Program-made: the position numbers and the translations under genes
In this document: positions 1-9,460 of the stretch, in pieces
Numbering within the stretch: position 1 is the stretch's first letter
Layout: every line of letters begins with the position of its first letter
Assembly (NCBI GenBank): GCA_023251455.1
Contig: JAHEYT010000027.1
Coordinates: forward strand, 62,001-126,000
Reading direction: 5' to 3'
DNA from: Bacteroidota bacterium
GTDB lineage: Bacteria > Bacteroidota > Bacteroidia > Bacteroidales > Prolixibacteraceae
Length of the DNA stretch: 64,000 nt
The notes under the pieces: generated by a model
What the model was told of the DNA's origin: nothing
The model's database searches: none
The model's input: only the letters and a program-made list of their open reading frames with translations

Positions 1-1238
1 TAACTTTCAGGAGCCAGAAAGAAAAAATGTGCCTGTGCCCAAATGTCTTTCACAAATTCGCAGCGTTCCTTGATCATGCCAACAATGCGTTCGAGTTGCT
101 GAAGATCGGGATCAATTCCTTTTTCTTTTAATTCAGGTAGAACCAATGCGGCCAGTTCGGCAGCCGATTTCTGTTGCAAGTAATGACGGTTGAACCATTT
201 GGCTTTCTCCGGATCGAAACGTGCACCCGATTTGACTACGCGGGTCAGGTCAAAACTTTCGATCAGCTCGTCCATCGAGAAAAACTCCTGCTCGGTGCCT
301 GAGTTCCAACCCAAAAGGGCCAGCATATTGACAAAGGCTTCAGGAAAATAACCATCTTCGCGGTAACCACGGTATGATTCGCCCGTTTCCTGATTATTCC
401 AAAGAAGCGGGAAAACAGGGAATCCCATTTTATCGCCATCGCGTTTGCTCAATTTCCCTTTTCCTTCAGGTTTCAGGATTAACGGAAGGTGCGAAAAGCG
501 CGGACGGTTTTCGGAAATACCCAATGATTCGTATAATAAGATGTGCAAAGGCATGGATGGAAGCCATTCTTCGCCGCGAATGACATGCGTAATATTCATC
601 AAATGATCATCAACCACATTGGCCAAATGATACGTTGGCATTCCGTCCGACTTAAACAAAACCTTATCGTCGAGCTGGTTGGTATTGAACGACACGCGGC
701 CGCGAATCAGGTCTTCTTCAACAATATCGCGGTTTTCAGGCATTTTAAACCGAATCACGTAGTGCTCTCCACCGTTCAATCTTGCCTGAACTTCTTCCGA
801 AGAAAGCGTGAGGGAATTTTTTAAACCGTTGCGGGTGTGCAAATCGTACGAAAAAACCTGTTTGTCGGCTTCGGCCTGTTTGCGGAGTTCGTCCAGTTCT
901 TCGGCAGTATCAAACGAATAATAGGCATTCCCATTTTCAATCAGGTGATCAGCATATTTCTTATAGATGGGTTTACGTTCGCTCTGGCGGTATGGACCTA
1001 AATCGCCACCAAAACCTACGCCTTCGTCGGGTACCAAACCGCACCATTTCAGCGATTCGATGATATATTCTTCGGCTCCGGGAACGTACCTGTTTTGATC
1101 GGTATCTTCGATACGCAACAGGAAATCGCCACCATGCTTCTTGGCAAACAAATAATTGAATAAGGCTGTCCGCACTCCGCCCATGTGTAGCGGGCCCGTC
1201 GGACTTGGGGCAAAACGTACCCTCACTTTTCTTTCCAT
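1..1238 (-). CDS. gltX: Glutamyl-tRNA synthetase, C-terminus cut by window start
   Basis: Class I aminoacyl-tRNA synthetase that charges tRNA-Glu with glutamate in the cytosol. The minus-strand frame starts [20 protein letters not shown], so the HIGH-type motif (HMGG) is at the N-terminus. The KMSKS-type motif appears as KLSKRDG at about residue 255. The GEEWLPS segment typical of GluRS lies just before it. About 412 codons are visible and the anticodon-binding C-terminal part lies outside the window, so this is a partial gene and not a truncated one. A TATCTTTG box lies about 30 bp upstream. Identification is secure; a non-discriminating (Glu/Gln) variant cannot be excluded from the visible part. 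Confidence 0.96.
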   Translation of the reverse strand, partial: MERKVRVRFAPSPTGPLHMGGVRTALFNYLFAKKHGGDFLLRIEDTDQNRYVPGAEEYIIESLKWCGLVPDEGVGFGGDLGPYRQSERKPIYKKYADHLIENGNAYYSFDTAEELDELRKQAEADKQVFSYDLHTRNGLKNSLTLSSEEVQARLNGGEHYVIRFKMPENRDIVEEDLIRGRVSFNTNQLDDKVLFKSDGMPTYHLANVVDDHLMNITHVIRGEEWLPSMPLHILLYESLGISENRPRFSHLPLILKPEGKGKLSKRDGDKMGFPVFPLLWNNQETGESYRGYREDGYFPEAFVNMLALLGWNSGTEQEFFSMDELIESFDLTRVVKSGARFDPEKAKWFNRHYLQQKSAAELAALVLPELKEKGIDPDLQQLERIVGMIKERCEFVKDIWAQAHFFFLAPES

Positions 1239-1263
1239 GATTCTGCTGATTAAATTTTCGCCA

Positions 1264-1271
1264 CAAAGATA
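1264..1271 (-). promoter_or_regulatory. Candidate -7 box for gltX
   Basis: The minus strand reads TATCTTTG, a perfect match to the Bacteroidota -7 consensus TAnnTTTG, about 26 bp before the gltX start codon. I see no clear TTTG -33 partner, so only the -7 element is called. Confidence 0.45.
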
Positions 1272-1394
1272 ATATTTCTGAAGGGAGAGAGTCGCTTTTA
1301 GTGAGTCAGCAAAAAAAAATCATAATTAATTAGACCAGCCAACCGGCCGTTAAATGATATTAACATGATTTTTAACAAGCTTCCTGAAAAATGA

Positions 1395-1424
1395 TTTGCA
1401 GATAACCATATATCCATATCTTTG
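1395..1424 (+). promoter_or_regulatory. Candidate promoter for the S46 peptidase gene
   Basis: TTTG at 1395-1398 and TATCTTTG at 1417-1424 are separated by 18 bp, close to the Bacteroidota primary sigma pattern TTTG-N19-21-TAnnTTTG. The predicted start of transcription is roughly 30 bp before the ATG at 1463. Confidence 0.55.
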
Positions 1425-1462
1425 CGCTCTCATTTTTTCATTAATTATCTATAAGTCATCGA

Positions 1463-3616
1463 ATGAAACGTTTTTTAGCAATTGTCGCATTCATTCAGGT
1501 TATCATGCCTGGAATGGTAAAAGCGGACGAGGGGATGTGGTTGCCTGCTTTGATTGAAAAGCTGAATATCAACCAAATGAAGCAGGAAGGGTGTTCGCTG
1601 AATGCTGAAGATATTTACAGCATTAACCATTCAAGTTTGAAAGATGCGGTTGTTGCGCTAGACCACGGGTCGTGTACCGCCGAATTGATTTCGGATGAAG
1701 GTCTTTTGCTGACTAACCACCACTGTGGTTTTGACGAAATTCAGGAACATAGTTCTGTTGATCATGATTATCTGCAAAACGGATTTTGGGCGAAAACAAA
1801 AGAAGAAGAATTGCCCAATGCAGGAAAAACTGGTTCATTTTTGATCCGGTTCGAAGACGTTTCAGAAAAAGTGTTGGTTGGACTTAACGAGAAGATGAGC
1901 ACTGAAGAACGTGCTAAAAAAGTTCGTGAGATATCGAATGAAATTGAAAAAGAAGCCTCTGGCGATACCCATTACGAAGCCCGGGTTCAGGCGTTATACA
2001 ACGAAAACAAGTACTATCTTTTTGTTTACGAAACCTTCCGCGATATTCGTCTGGTAGGAGCTCCGCCTCAATCGATGGGTAAATTCGGAGGAGACACCGA
2101 TAATTGGATGTGGCCACGTCACACAGCCGACTTCAGTATGTTTCGTATTTACTGCGGGAAAGATGGAAAACCGGCATCCTACTCAAAAGACAATGTTCCA
2201 TATAAACCAAAACATCACTTGCCTATTTCGCTGAAAGGGTATAAAATGGGCGATTTTGCTATGATATTGGGCTATCCGGGCAGCACAAACCGATATAAAA
2301 CTTCATACGGAATTGAATACACGATGAATGTAACGAATCCGATCCGCATTAAAGTGCGTGAAGAGAAACAACGCATCATGCAGGAATTTATGAGCACTTC
2401 GAGAAAAGCAAGAATCATGTATTCGGCTAAATATGCCCGAAGCGCAAACTATTATAAATACAGCATTGGTCAAAATCAGGGCCTTCAGAAGCTGAATGTT
2501 CTGGAAAAGAAAAGACAACTCGAAGATCAGTTTGCCAAATGGGTAAACGCCGACGAGCAACGCAAAGCCAAATATGGCGAAGCGCTCAGCCTGATTGCCA
2601 ATTCGTACAAAAATACGGAAGACGAAAAAGCATTCGAATACATGGTTGAGTCGATGGTTCGCGGACCGGAGATTTTCTACTTTGCCTATCGTACCCGACC
2701 ATTGTACGACGCACTGAAATCTGACAAAAATTCGGAACATGTTAGCCTGGCCAGCGAACGCGTAAAAAGTGGACTGGATGAGTTTTTTAAAGATTACGAT
2801 TCGGAAACCGACCAGAAAATTTCGGCAGCGCTTTTCAAAATTTACGAGCAGAACGTTGCACCGCAATATCACCCACCGTTCTTTAAGACTATAAAATCGA
2901 AATACGGCAACGACTTCGAAAAATACACCAAAGAATTGTATGCCAAATCAATCTTCGGAAGTCAGGAAAGATTAGTTCGTTTCTTCGAAGCGCCAAAAGC
3001 CAAAGTTCTTGAAAACGATCCGCTCTTTCAGGCATCTCTCGAAATATTCAGGATGATGGGGCTGATTGGCGACGAAACAGGCAAAACAACCGAAGATCTT
3101 GAAAAAGGAAATCGTTTGTTTGTTGGTGGATTAATGGAGATGGAAGCCGGTAAAAATTTCTATCCTGATGCCAACTCAAGTATGCGTTTGACCTATGGAA
3201 CTGTTGGTGATTACATTCCGCGCGATGCCGTGAAGTATAACTATTTCACTACGTTGAAAGGCTATATTGAAAAAGAAATTCCGGGCGACGATGAATTTGA
3301 TGTACCAGCCAAACTGAAAGAACTTTATTACGCCAAAGATTACGGTCGCTATGCCGATGCTGACGGAAATCTCCGGACTTGCTTTATGACCAATAACGAC
3401 ATCACCGGCGGAAACTCGGGAAGTCCGGTCATCAATGGGAAAGGTGAATTAATTGGAGTTGCCTTCGACGGTAACTGGGAAGCCATGAGTGGCGACATTG
3501 CCTTCGAAGACGAATTGCAGAAATGCATCAATGTCGACATCCGTTTTGTACTTTGGACCATCGATAAAATGGGCGGTGCGCAAAACCTAATCGATGAAAT
3601 GACAATCGTTAACTAA
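1463..3616 (+). CDS. Family S46 dipeptidyl-peptidase, DPP7 type
   Basis: Periplasmic serine exopeptidase that removes dipeptides from oligopeptide N-termini, supporting growth on peptides. A signal peptide (residues 1 to about 21, ending MVKA-DEGMW) is followed by the S46 catalytic domain with the helical cap in the middle. The catalytic His lies in TNHHCGF (His86/87) and the nucleophile Ser652 in GGNSGSPV. The specificity position 18 residues after the Ser is Gly670 (FDGNWEAMSGD). In the family, Gly here marks DPP7 (hydrophobic P1) and Arg marks DPP11 (acidic P1), so DPP7 is inferred. At 717 residues it has the normal family length. It is a single-gene unit with its own promoter and a strong terminator. 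Confidence 0.95.
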   Translation: MKRFLAIVAFIQVIMPGMVKADEGMWLPALIEKLNINQMKQEGCSLNAEDIYSINHSSLKDAVVALDHGSCTAELISDEGLLLTNHHCGFDEIQEHSSVDHDYLQNGFWAKTKEEELPNAGKTGSFLIRFEDVSEKVLVGLNEKMSTEERAKKVREISNEIEKEASGDTHYEARVQALYNENKYYLFVYETFRDIRLVGAPPQSMGKFGGDTDNWMWPRHTADFSMFRIYCGKDGKPASYSKDNVPYKPKHHLPISLKGYKMGDFAMILGYPGSTNRYKTSYGIEYTMNVTNPIRIKVREEKQRIMQEFMSTSRKARIMYSAKYARSANYYKYSIGQNQGLQKLNVLEKKRQLEDQFAKWVNADEQRKAKYGEALSLIANSYKNTEDEKAFEYMVESMVRGPEIFYFAYRTRPLYDALKSDKNSEHVSLASERVKSGLDEFFKDYDSETDQKISAALFKIYEQNVAPQYHPPFFKTIKSKYGNDFEKYTKELYAKSIFGSQERLVRFFEAPKAKVLENDPLFQASLEIFRMMGLIGDETGKTTEDLEKGNRLFVGGLMEMEAGKNFYPDANSSMRLTYGTVGDYIPRDAVKYNYFTTLKGYIEKEIPGDDEFDVPAKLKELYYAKDYGRYADADGNLRTCFMTNNDITGGNSGSPVINGKGELIGVAFDGNWEAMSGDIAFEDELQKCINVDIRFVLWTIDKMGGAQNLIDEMTIVN

Positions 3617-3636
3617 GATCTTATTTATTATATTTG

Positions 3637-3662
3637 AAAGACCCGTATTTTTGCGGGTCTTT
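3637..3662 (+). terminator. Intrinsic terminator after the S46 peptidase
   Basis: A perfect 9-bp stem, AAAGACCCG at 3637-3645 and CGGGTCTTT at 3654-3662, has an 8-nt loop and is followed by a T-rich tract. It separates the peptidase gene from rnhA. Confidence 0.85.
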
Positions 3663-3676
3663 CGTTTTATAGAATC

Positions 3677-4132
3677 ATGAACATTACCATTTATACTGAC
3701 GGTGCAGCGCGCGGAAATCCAGGTCCAGGCGGTTATGGAACTGTTCTGCTTTCAGGTCAATTCCGGAAAGAATTATCGGATGGATTTGAACTGACGACCA
3801 ACAATCGTATGGAATTGCTGGCTGTAATTGTTGGTTTGGAAGCGCTGAAGATCGAGAACTCAACAGTAACAATTTATTCTGATTCAAAATACGTGGTTGA
3901 TGCCGTTGAAAAAGGCTGGATCTGGAACTGGGTGAAGATTCAGTTCAAAGGCAAAAAGAATCAAGACCTCTGGATGCGGTTCCTGAAAATTTACCCAAAA
4001 CATCAGGTGAAATTTGTTTGGGTGAAGGGACATGCCAACATTCCGGAGAATGAACGTTGCGATCAGCTGGCTGTCGCAGCTTCGATGATGCCCCGGTTAA
4101 AGAAAGACACTGGGTATTTAGCCAGCCTGTAA
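3677..4132 (+). CDS. rnhA: Ribonuclease HI
   Basis: Cytosolic endonuclease that cuts the RNA strand of RNA-DNA hybrids (R-loops, Okazaki primers). The 151-residue protein starts MNITIYTDGAARGNPGPGGY. The metal-binding carboxylates are visible as Asp8, Glu46 (NNRMELLA), Asp69 (YSDSKYVV) and Asp129 (ERCDQLA), with the flexible-loop His at about 119 (WVKGHAN). Length is typical of single-domain bacterial RNase HI, with no N-terminal hybrid-binding domain. It follows a terminator and is 58 bp upstream of waaA in the same direction, so co-transcription with waaA is possible. Confidence 0.95.
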   Translation: MNITIYTDGAARGNPGPGGYGTVLLSGQFRKELSDGFELTTNNRMELLAVIVGLEALKIENSTVTIYSDSKYVVDAVEKGWIWNWVKIQFKGKKNQDLWMRFLKIYPKHQVKFVWVKGHANIPENERCDQLAVAASMMPRLKKDTGYLASL

Positions 4133-4190
4133 TCCAATTCAAGTTATTTCGAAGCAAAACATTATTTTTACCGATTCAAAAGAAAACTGA

Positions 4191-5429
4191 ATGAACGCCC
4201 TTTATAACCTTTCGATATTTTTCTATTCCATCCTGATTAGGCTGACTGCTCCTTTTAACATCAAAGCCAGCCAAATCAATAAAGGGCGAAGTCAGACATT
4301 TGCCGAACTTCAGGCTAAAATTAAACACGACCGGCCAATTGTGTGGGTGCATTGTGCTTCGCTGGGAGAATTCGAACAAGGCCGGCCTATTATTGAAGCC
4401 ATCCGCAAACAACATCCCGGATACCAGATTTTACTGACTTTCTTTTCGCCTTCAGGATATGAAATCCGGAAAACCTACGATCTGGCCGATTACATCTGCT
4501 ACCTGCCAGCCGATACCAAAAGGAATGCTGAAAAGCTGATAGAATTGGTTCGTCCCGAAATAGTATTCTTTGTCAAATACGAGTTCTGGTTCCATTATAT
4601 TACTGAATTAAAGAAAAGGAATATTCCACTTTACCTGGTATCAGCCATTTTCCGCGAAAACCAGATGTTCTTCAAAAACTCGCCTTGGGGCAAATGGTAC
4701 CGCAAAATGCTTTTTAGCTTCGAACAGTTCTTTGTTCAGGATGACCAATCGGTGAAGTTGCTGCACCAGGTTGGAATAAAGAATGTGACCAAGGCCGGAG
4801 ATACCCGGTTCGATCGCGTGGCCGAAATTGCACGGAACGGGAAGAACATTCCACTGATTGAAAAATTTAAGGGAGACTGTTTGTTAGTTGTTGCCGGAAG
4901 TACCTGGAAACCCGACGAAGAATTGTTGGCTCAGTACATTCACAGCCATCCGGAAACCAAATTTATTATTGCTCCGCACGAAACGAAGAAGGCAAATATC
5001 GAAAGGTTAATAAGTCTGTTGAAAACAACGGTTATTTGTTATACAGAAGCAACCGAAGAATCGGTTATGAACAAACAGATTTTGATTGTTGATACCATCG
5101 GGATTTTATCGTCTATCTATAAATATGCCGACTTGTCTTATATCGGCGGTGGTTTCGGGGTTGGCATACATAATACACTGGAAGCTGCCATTTTTGGAAT
5201 GCCGATCGTGTTTGGTCCCAATTACCTCAAGTTTAAAGAAGCAACAACAATGGTAGACTTGGGCGTAGCCTTTCCTATAAACGATTCCCCTTCGCTGAAC
5301 GCAATACTCGACCAGTTACTATCGAACAACGAACAACGAAACTCGATTGCCGGCCAATGCACCCACTTTACTAACCAGAATCTCGGTGCTACGCAAATTA
5401 TCTTAAGCAAAGTTTTCAACAAGTTATAA
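4191..5429 (+). CDS. waaA: 3-deoxy-D-manno-octulosonic acid (Kdo) transferase
   Basis: GT30 glycosyltransferase that adds Kdo from CMP-Kdo to the lipid A precursor at the inner face of the cytoplasmic membrane. A short hydrophobic N-terminal anchor (MNALYNLSIFFYSILIRLTA) precedes the GT-B fold. Family landmarks are WVHCASLGEFEQGRP at about 50-64 with the catalytic-type Glu, FFVKYEFW, the VVAGSTWKPDEE segment, and YIGGGFGVGIHNTLEAA near the C-terminus, which contacts the nucleotide sugar. Its 412 residues fit the family. Other lipid A-type genes (LpxH-like) lie 8 kb away. Whether it adds one or two Kdo units cannot be told. Confidence 0.93.
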   Translation: MNALYNLSIFFYSILIRLTAPFNIKASQINKGRSQTFAELQAKIKHDRPIVWVHCASLGEFEQGRPIIEAIRKQHPGYQILLTFFSPSGYEIRKTYDLADYICYLPADTKRNAEKLIELVRPEIVFFVKYEFWFHYITELKKRNIPLYLVSAIFRENQMFFKNSPWGKWYRKMLFSFEQFFVQDDQSVKLLHQVGIKNVTKAGDTRFDRVAEIARNGKNIPLIEKFKGDCLLVVAGSTWKPDEELLAQYIHSHPETKFIIAPHETKKANIERLISLLKTTVICYTEATEESVMNKQILIVDTIGILSSIYKYADLSYIGGGFGVGIHNTLEAAIFGMPIVFGPNYLKFKEATTMVDLGVAFPINDSPSLNAILDQLLSNNEQRNSIAGQCTHFTNQNLGATQIILSKVFNKL

Positions 5430-5755
5430 ATTTCCTGAATCGACACTTTCAATCGAACAATAATACTCCTCAAACGACTTGCATTCAGCTCCTTTCCTGA
5501 AAAACACAAACTCTTTGTTCAAATTTCGATTAATCTTTTTGTAAACTTTTTGCAACATCAAAATTGTTAATCTATTGATTCATTGAATACTAACATTATC
5601 AAGTTGATAACTTCTGTAATTTTTTACAAAATTCGTATTCTTTTTTTTAAACTTCCGTCTTATATTGCATACAGCAAAACAAACAAAACGTGTAAGCCTA
5701 CATCTTCACGCTAGCAACCGATTATCTATTATTAAAGCTCAAAATTTTTTGGATT
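5430..5755 (+). promoter_or_regulatory. Leader region of nrdJ with a 15-bp perfect palindrome
   Basis: This 326-bp AT-rich region holds no supported gene. The palindrome TTATCAAGTTGATAA (5596-5610) lies about 145 bp before the nrdJ start and could be an operator. I looked for a B12-riboswitch signature, which would be expected for a cobalamin-dependent enzyme, and for NrdR boxes, and saw neither. Confidence 0.35.
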
Positions 5756-8320
5756 ATGACATTTAAAAACGTGGCAGTCGAGCCCCAAACAGAAAAAAAA
5801 ACGTACTCCCAGGATGAAGCGTATCAGGCTTCGCTGATCTATTTCAAGGGAGATGACCTCGCTGCAAGGGTCTGGGTAAATAAGTATGCCTTGAAGGATT
5901 CGTTCGGACATCTGTACGAACAAACTCCGGATGATATGCATAGACGACTCGCTTCGGAAATTGCAAGAATCGAAAAGAACTACGAAAATCCATTGACTGA
6001 AGACGAGATTTTTGCACTTCTGAAAGACTTTAAATACATCGTTCCGCAGGGAGGACCGATGACCGGAATTGGAAACGACTTTCAGATTGCCTCGCTGTCG
6101 AACTGTTTCGTCATTGGCAACGAAGGACATTCCGATTCGTACGGTGGCATTATGAAAGTTGACCAGGAGCAAGTTCAACTAATGAAACGTCGTGGTGGTG
6201 TTGGACACGATCTTTCGCACATCCGTCCAAAAGGTTCGCCGGTTAAAAACTCGGCATTAACCTCAACTGGTATTGTTCCTTTTATGGAACGCTATTCAAA
6301 CTCAACCCGCGAAGTTGCCCAGGATGGCCGCCGTGGTGCGCTCATGCTTTCTGTGTCGATTAAACATCCGGATGCCGAATCGTTTATTGATGCAAAACTG
6401 GAACAGGGTAAAGTTACCGGGGCAAACGTTTCGGTTAAAATACACGACGATTTTATGCAGTCAGTCGAAGCTGGTGAAAAATACATGACCCAGTACCCGA
6501 TTGATGCCAAGAACCCAAAATACACCAAAGAAATTGATGCCGACGGCCTTTGGAAAAAGATTGTTCACAACGCATGGAAATCTGCCGAACCGGGAATCCT
6601 TTTCTGGGACACCATTATCAAAGAGTCGGTTCCTGACTGCTATGCCGATTTGGGTTACAAAACGGTTTCGACCAATCCATGTGGCGAAATTCCGCTTTGT
6701 CCATACGACAGCTGTCGTTTGATTGCCGTAAATCTTTATGCATATGTTGAAAATCCATTTACACCACAAGCCCGCTTCAATTTCGATTTGTTCAAGAAAC
6801 ACGTTCAGGTTGCACAGCGCATGATGGACGACATAATCGATCTTGAATTAGAGAAGATCAACGGAATTCTTGGCAAAATTGACGATGATCCTGAAGCCGA
6901 AGATATTAAACACATTGAACGGTCGATGTGGCTGAAAATCCAGACCAAAGCCAAAGAAGGACGCCGTACCGGAGTTGGTATTACTGCCGAAGGTGACATG
7001 CTTGCTGCACTTGGTCTGCGTTACGGAAGTGACGATGCAACCGATTTCAGCGAAGAAATTCACAAAACTGTTGCTTTGGAAGCCTACCGTTCATCGGTAA
7101 TCATGGCTAAAGAACGCGGTGCTTTTAAGATTTTCAGTGCCGATCGCGAAAAAAACAACCCAATGATTAAACGGTTGCGTGCCGCCGACGAGCAATTGTA
7201 TCAGGACATGGTGAAATATGGCCGCCGGAATATCGCCTTGCTGACCATAGCACCAACCGGAACCACCAGTTTGATGACACAAACCACTTCAGGAATTGAG
7301 CCCGTATTTATGCCCGTTTACAAACGTCGCCGGAAAGTTAACCCGAACGATAAAAATGTAAAAGTCGATTTTGTTGATGAAGTTGGCGATTCATGGGAAG
7401 AATATGTTGTTTTCCACCACAAATTCAAAGACTGGATGACCATCAACGGATTTGAACTGAAGAAAAATTATCCTGAAGCCGATTTGGATGCTATGATTGC
7501 TAAATCGCCTTATTACAAAGCCACTTCGAACGATGTGGATTGGATGAATAAGGTTCGCATGCAGGGAAAAATTCAGAAATGGGTTGACCACTCTATCAGC
7601 GTAACCATTAACTTACCAGCCGATGCCGATGAAGAACTGGTTGGAAAATTGTATTTCGAAGCTTGGAAAAGCGGCTGCAAAGGAGTAACTGTTTATCGCG
7701 ATGGATCACGTTCAGGAGTGCTGATTTCGAATAAAAAGGAAGAAGAAGTTGAAGAAAAGATAGATAGCGTTTTCCCAACTAAACGCCCAATTGAACTGGA
7801 AGCCGATGTGGTTCGTTTCCAGAATTCGAAAGACAAATGGGTGGCTTTCATTGGAACCATTGATGGACGTCCATACGAGATTTTCACTGGGCTTTCTGAT
7901 GATGAAGATGGAATTCTGTTGCCACGTTCGGTGCAGAGTGGAAAAATTATTAAAAATCAGAATGCCGATGGAACCAAACGCTACGATTTCCAATACACCA
8001 ACAAACAGGGATACCGTACTACCATCGAAGGACTTTCGTACAAATTCAACCCGGTATTCTGGAACTACGCCAAACTGATTTCCGGAGTTTTGCGTCACGG
8101 AATGCCTATCCACAAAGTAGTTGACACGGTTACCAGCCTGCAATTCGACAACGACACCATCAACAGCTGGAAAGCCGGAGTTGCCCGCGCCCTGAAGAAA
8201 TACGTTCCGGACGGAACTGTTGCCGAAGGTGCCATTTGCGGCGAATGCGGATCGAAAAACGTGGTGTACCAGGAAGGCTGTTTGATTTGTCCCGACTGCG
8301 GAACATCTAAATGCGGATAA
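5756..8320 (+). CDS. nrdJ: Adenosylcobalamin-dependent (class II) ribonucleotide reductase
   Basis: Reduces ribonucleotides to deoxyribonucleotides using a B12-generated thiyl radical, independent of oxygen. The 854-residue protein shows the barrel landmarks: the first redox Cys in IASLSNCFVIGNE (about residue 120), the active-site segment STNPCGEIPLCPYDSCRL, the nucleotide-binding IAPTGTTSLMTQTTSGIEP, and GCKGVTVYRDGSRSG. It ends with a C-terminal zinc-ribbon-like cysteine cluster (CGECGSKN, then CLICPDCGTSKCG) that supplies the reductant relay. The start follows a 326-bp leader. It is monocistronic, with a strong terminator behind. Presence of this enzyme implies a B12 supply by uptake or synthesis outside the window. 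Confidence 0.96.
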   Translation: MTFKNVAVEPQTEKKTYSQDEAYQASLIYFKGDDLAARVWVNKYALKDSFGHLYEQTPDDMHRRLASEIARIEKNYENPLTEDEIFALLKDFKYIVPQGGPMTGIGNDFQIASLSNCFVIGNEGHSDSYGGIMKVDQEQVQLMKRRGGVGHDLSHIRPKGSPVKNSALTSTGIVPFMERYSNSTREVAQDGRRGALMLSVSIKHPDAESFIDAKLEQGKVTGANVSVKIHDDFMQSVEAGEKYMTQYPIDAKNPKYTKEIDADGLWKKIVHNAWKSAEPGILFWDTIIKESVPDCYADLGYKTVSTNPCGEIPLCPYDSCRLIAVNLYAYVENPFTPQARFNFDLFKKHVQVAQRMMDDIIDLELEKINGILGKIDDDPEAEDIKHIERSMWLKIQTKAKEGRRTGVGITAEGDMLAALGLRYGSDDATDFSEEIHKTVALEAYRSSVIMAKERGAFKIFSADREKNNPMIKRLRAADEQLYQDMVKYGRRNIALLTIAPTGTTSLMTQTTSGIEPVFMPVYKRRRKVNPNDKNVKVDFVDEVGDSWEEYVVFHHKFKDWMTINGFELKKNYPEADLDAMIAKSPYYKATSNDVDWMNKVRMQGKIQKWVDHSISVTINLPADADEELVGKLYFEAWKSGCKGVTVYRDGSRSGVLISNKKEEEVEEKIDSVFPTKRPIELEADVVRFQNSKDKWVAFIGTIDGRPYEIFTGLSDDEDGILLPRSVQSGKIIKNQNADGTKRYDFQYTNKQGYRTTIEGLSYKFNPVFWNYAKLISGVLRHGMPIHKVVDTVTSLQFDNDTINSWKAGVARALKKYVPDGTVAEGAICGECGSKNVVYQEGCLICPDCGTSKCG

Positions 8321-8360
8321 ACGAAAGTTGTCTGATTACTTTATACAAAACCCAAAGTTC

Positions 8361-8390
8361 AAGAGGCTGCCAACACGAAGGCAGCCTCTT
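8361..8390 (+). terminator. Intrinsic terminator after nrdJ
   Basis: A perfect 11-bp stem, AAGAGGCTGCC at 8361-8371 and GGCAGCCTCTT at 8380-8390, is followed by TTGTTTTAT. Confidence 0.9.
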
Positions 8391-8447
8391 TTGTTTTATA
8401 CAATTGCTAAAGCGTGTCTCATGAATTTGGCCAGCTCAATTAATATG

Positions 8448-8478
8448 TTTCAAAAAGCATGAAAATGTAATATATTTG
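8448..8478 (+). promoter_or_regulatory. Candidate promoter for the SGNH hydrolase
   Basis: TATATTTG at 8471-8478 matches TAnnTTTG. A TTTC at 8448-8451 lies 19 bp upstream and resembles the -33 TTTG. This gives about an 85-nt untranslated leader. Confidence 0.4.
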
Positions 8479-8568
8479 TTGCTGCCTTGCCAAGATTAGC
8501 CAACAAACTGATCAAATGGACAGACCACCTAAATCAATTTATAGATATTTACTTTTTAAACCTTAGGC

Positions 8569-9258
8569 ATGAGAAATTTGAAAATACCCTTCACACTTTT
8601 TCTATCCTTATTTTTCGTAGGATTCACGTTTGCCCAGGACTGGGCCAACACGTCACGTTTCAAAGATGAAAACGCGAAACTGGCACCAACTTCATCTGGT
8701 GAAAAACGGATTGTATTTATGGGTAACTCCATCACCGAAGGCTGGATTAATACTGATCCTGACTTTTTTGCAGGGAAATCATATGTCAATCGTGGCATTA
8801 GTGGACAAACCACACCTCAAATGCTGGTTCGGTTCCGGCCCGATGTGATTAATCTTAAACCTGCTGTGGTTGTAATTTTGGCAGGAACCAACGATATTGC
8901 AGGCAATACCGGTCCTTCAACACTCGAAATGATCTTGGACAACCTGATTTCGATGGCCGAATTAGCAAAAGCCAACAAAATAGGAGTAGTATTAAGTTCG
9001 GTTTTGCCTGCTTTCGATTATCCCTGGAAACCTGGACTGGAACCTGCTCCTAAGATCTTCAAGCTCAACGAAATGATTAAAAACTACGCTGAAAAGAACA
9101 ACATCGTTTACCTTGATTATTTTTCATCAACTGTTGATGAACGCAAAGGACTAAAAAAGGAATATTCAGCTGATGGAGTTCATCCAAACCTGGCAGGATA
9201 TAAAATAATGGAACCCCTCGTAGAAGCAGCGATTAAAAATGCTTTGGGTAAAAAATAG
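8569..9258 (+). CDS. Secreted SGNH/GDSL-family hydrolase
   Basis: Predicted exported esterase or acylhydrolase of the SGNH superfamily. The signal peptide (residues 1 to about 22, ending FTFAQ) is followed by block I FMGNSITEGW, where the usual GDS is GNS and Ser54 is the nucleophile. Block II Gly is in GISGQTTP, block III Asn in LAGTNDIAGN, and block V Asp and His in DGVHPNLAGY. All four SGNH residues are therefore present and the enzyme should be active. Relatives deacetylate polysaccharides or act on platelet-activating-factor-like lipids; the substrate cannot be inferred here. It stands alone between two terminators. Confidence 0.88.
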   Translation: MRNLKIPFTLFLSLFFVGFTFAQDWANTSRFKDENAKLAPTSSGEKRIVFMGNSITEGWINTDPDFFAGKSYVNRGISGQTTPQMLVRFRPDVINLKPAVVVILAGTNDIAGNTGPSTLEMILDNLISMAELAKANKIGVVLSSVLPAFDYPWKPGLEPAPKIFKLNEMIKNYAEKNNIVYLDYFSSTVDERKGLKKEYSADGVHPNLAGYKIMEPLVEAAIKNALGKK

Positions 9259-9295
9259 ATTAGTTGGATAACTAAATTAAAAACCAACATTTTGT

Positions 9296-9320
9296 GAGGC
9301 TGTCCTAATAAGGCAGCCTC
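9296..9320 (+). terminator. Terminator-like hairpin after the SGNH hydrolase
   Basis: GAGGCTG at 9296-9302 pairs with CAGCCTC at 9314-9320, and the stem can extend inward past a bulged T. The stem sequence is nearly the same as that of the nrdJ terminator 0.9 kb upstream. Confidence 0.65.
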
Positions 9321-9460
9321 TTCTACTATAAATTTTGCTGTTGTTAATCTTTGCAAAACCATCTCCAATCCTTCAACCATTCGTAGCTAAAAATGTTAAT
9401 TAGTTTAATATTGAATAAAGTATTGAAAGTTCAGCAGTATTACTTAATACACATTTTACA

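Noticed and set aside
5430-5755. B12 riboswitch upstream of nrdJ
   Set aside because: No B12-box-like GCCACTG and no multi-branched pattern could be seen.
6273-8143. Several frames inside nrdJ on both strands
   Set aside because: They are shadows of the long nrdJ coding sequence with no family similarity.
8487-8669. 60-residue frame before the SGNH hydrolase
   Set aside because: It overlaps the signal-peptide start of the real gene and has no recognisable features.
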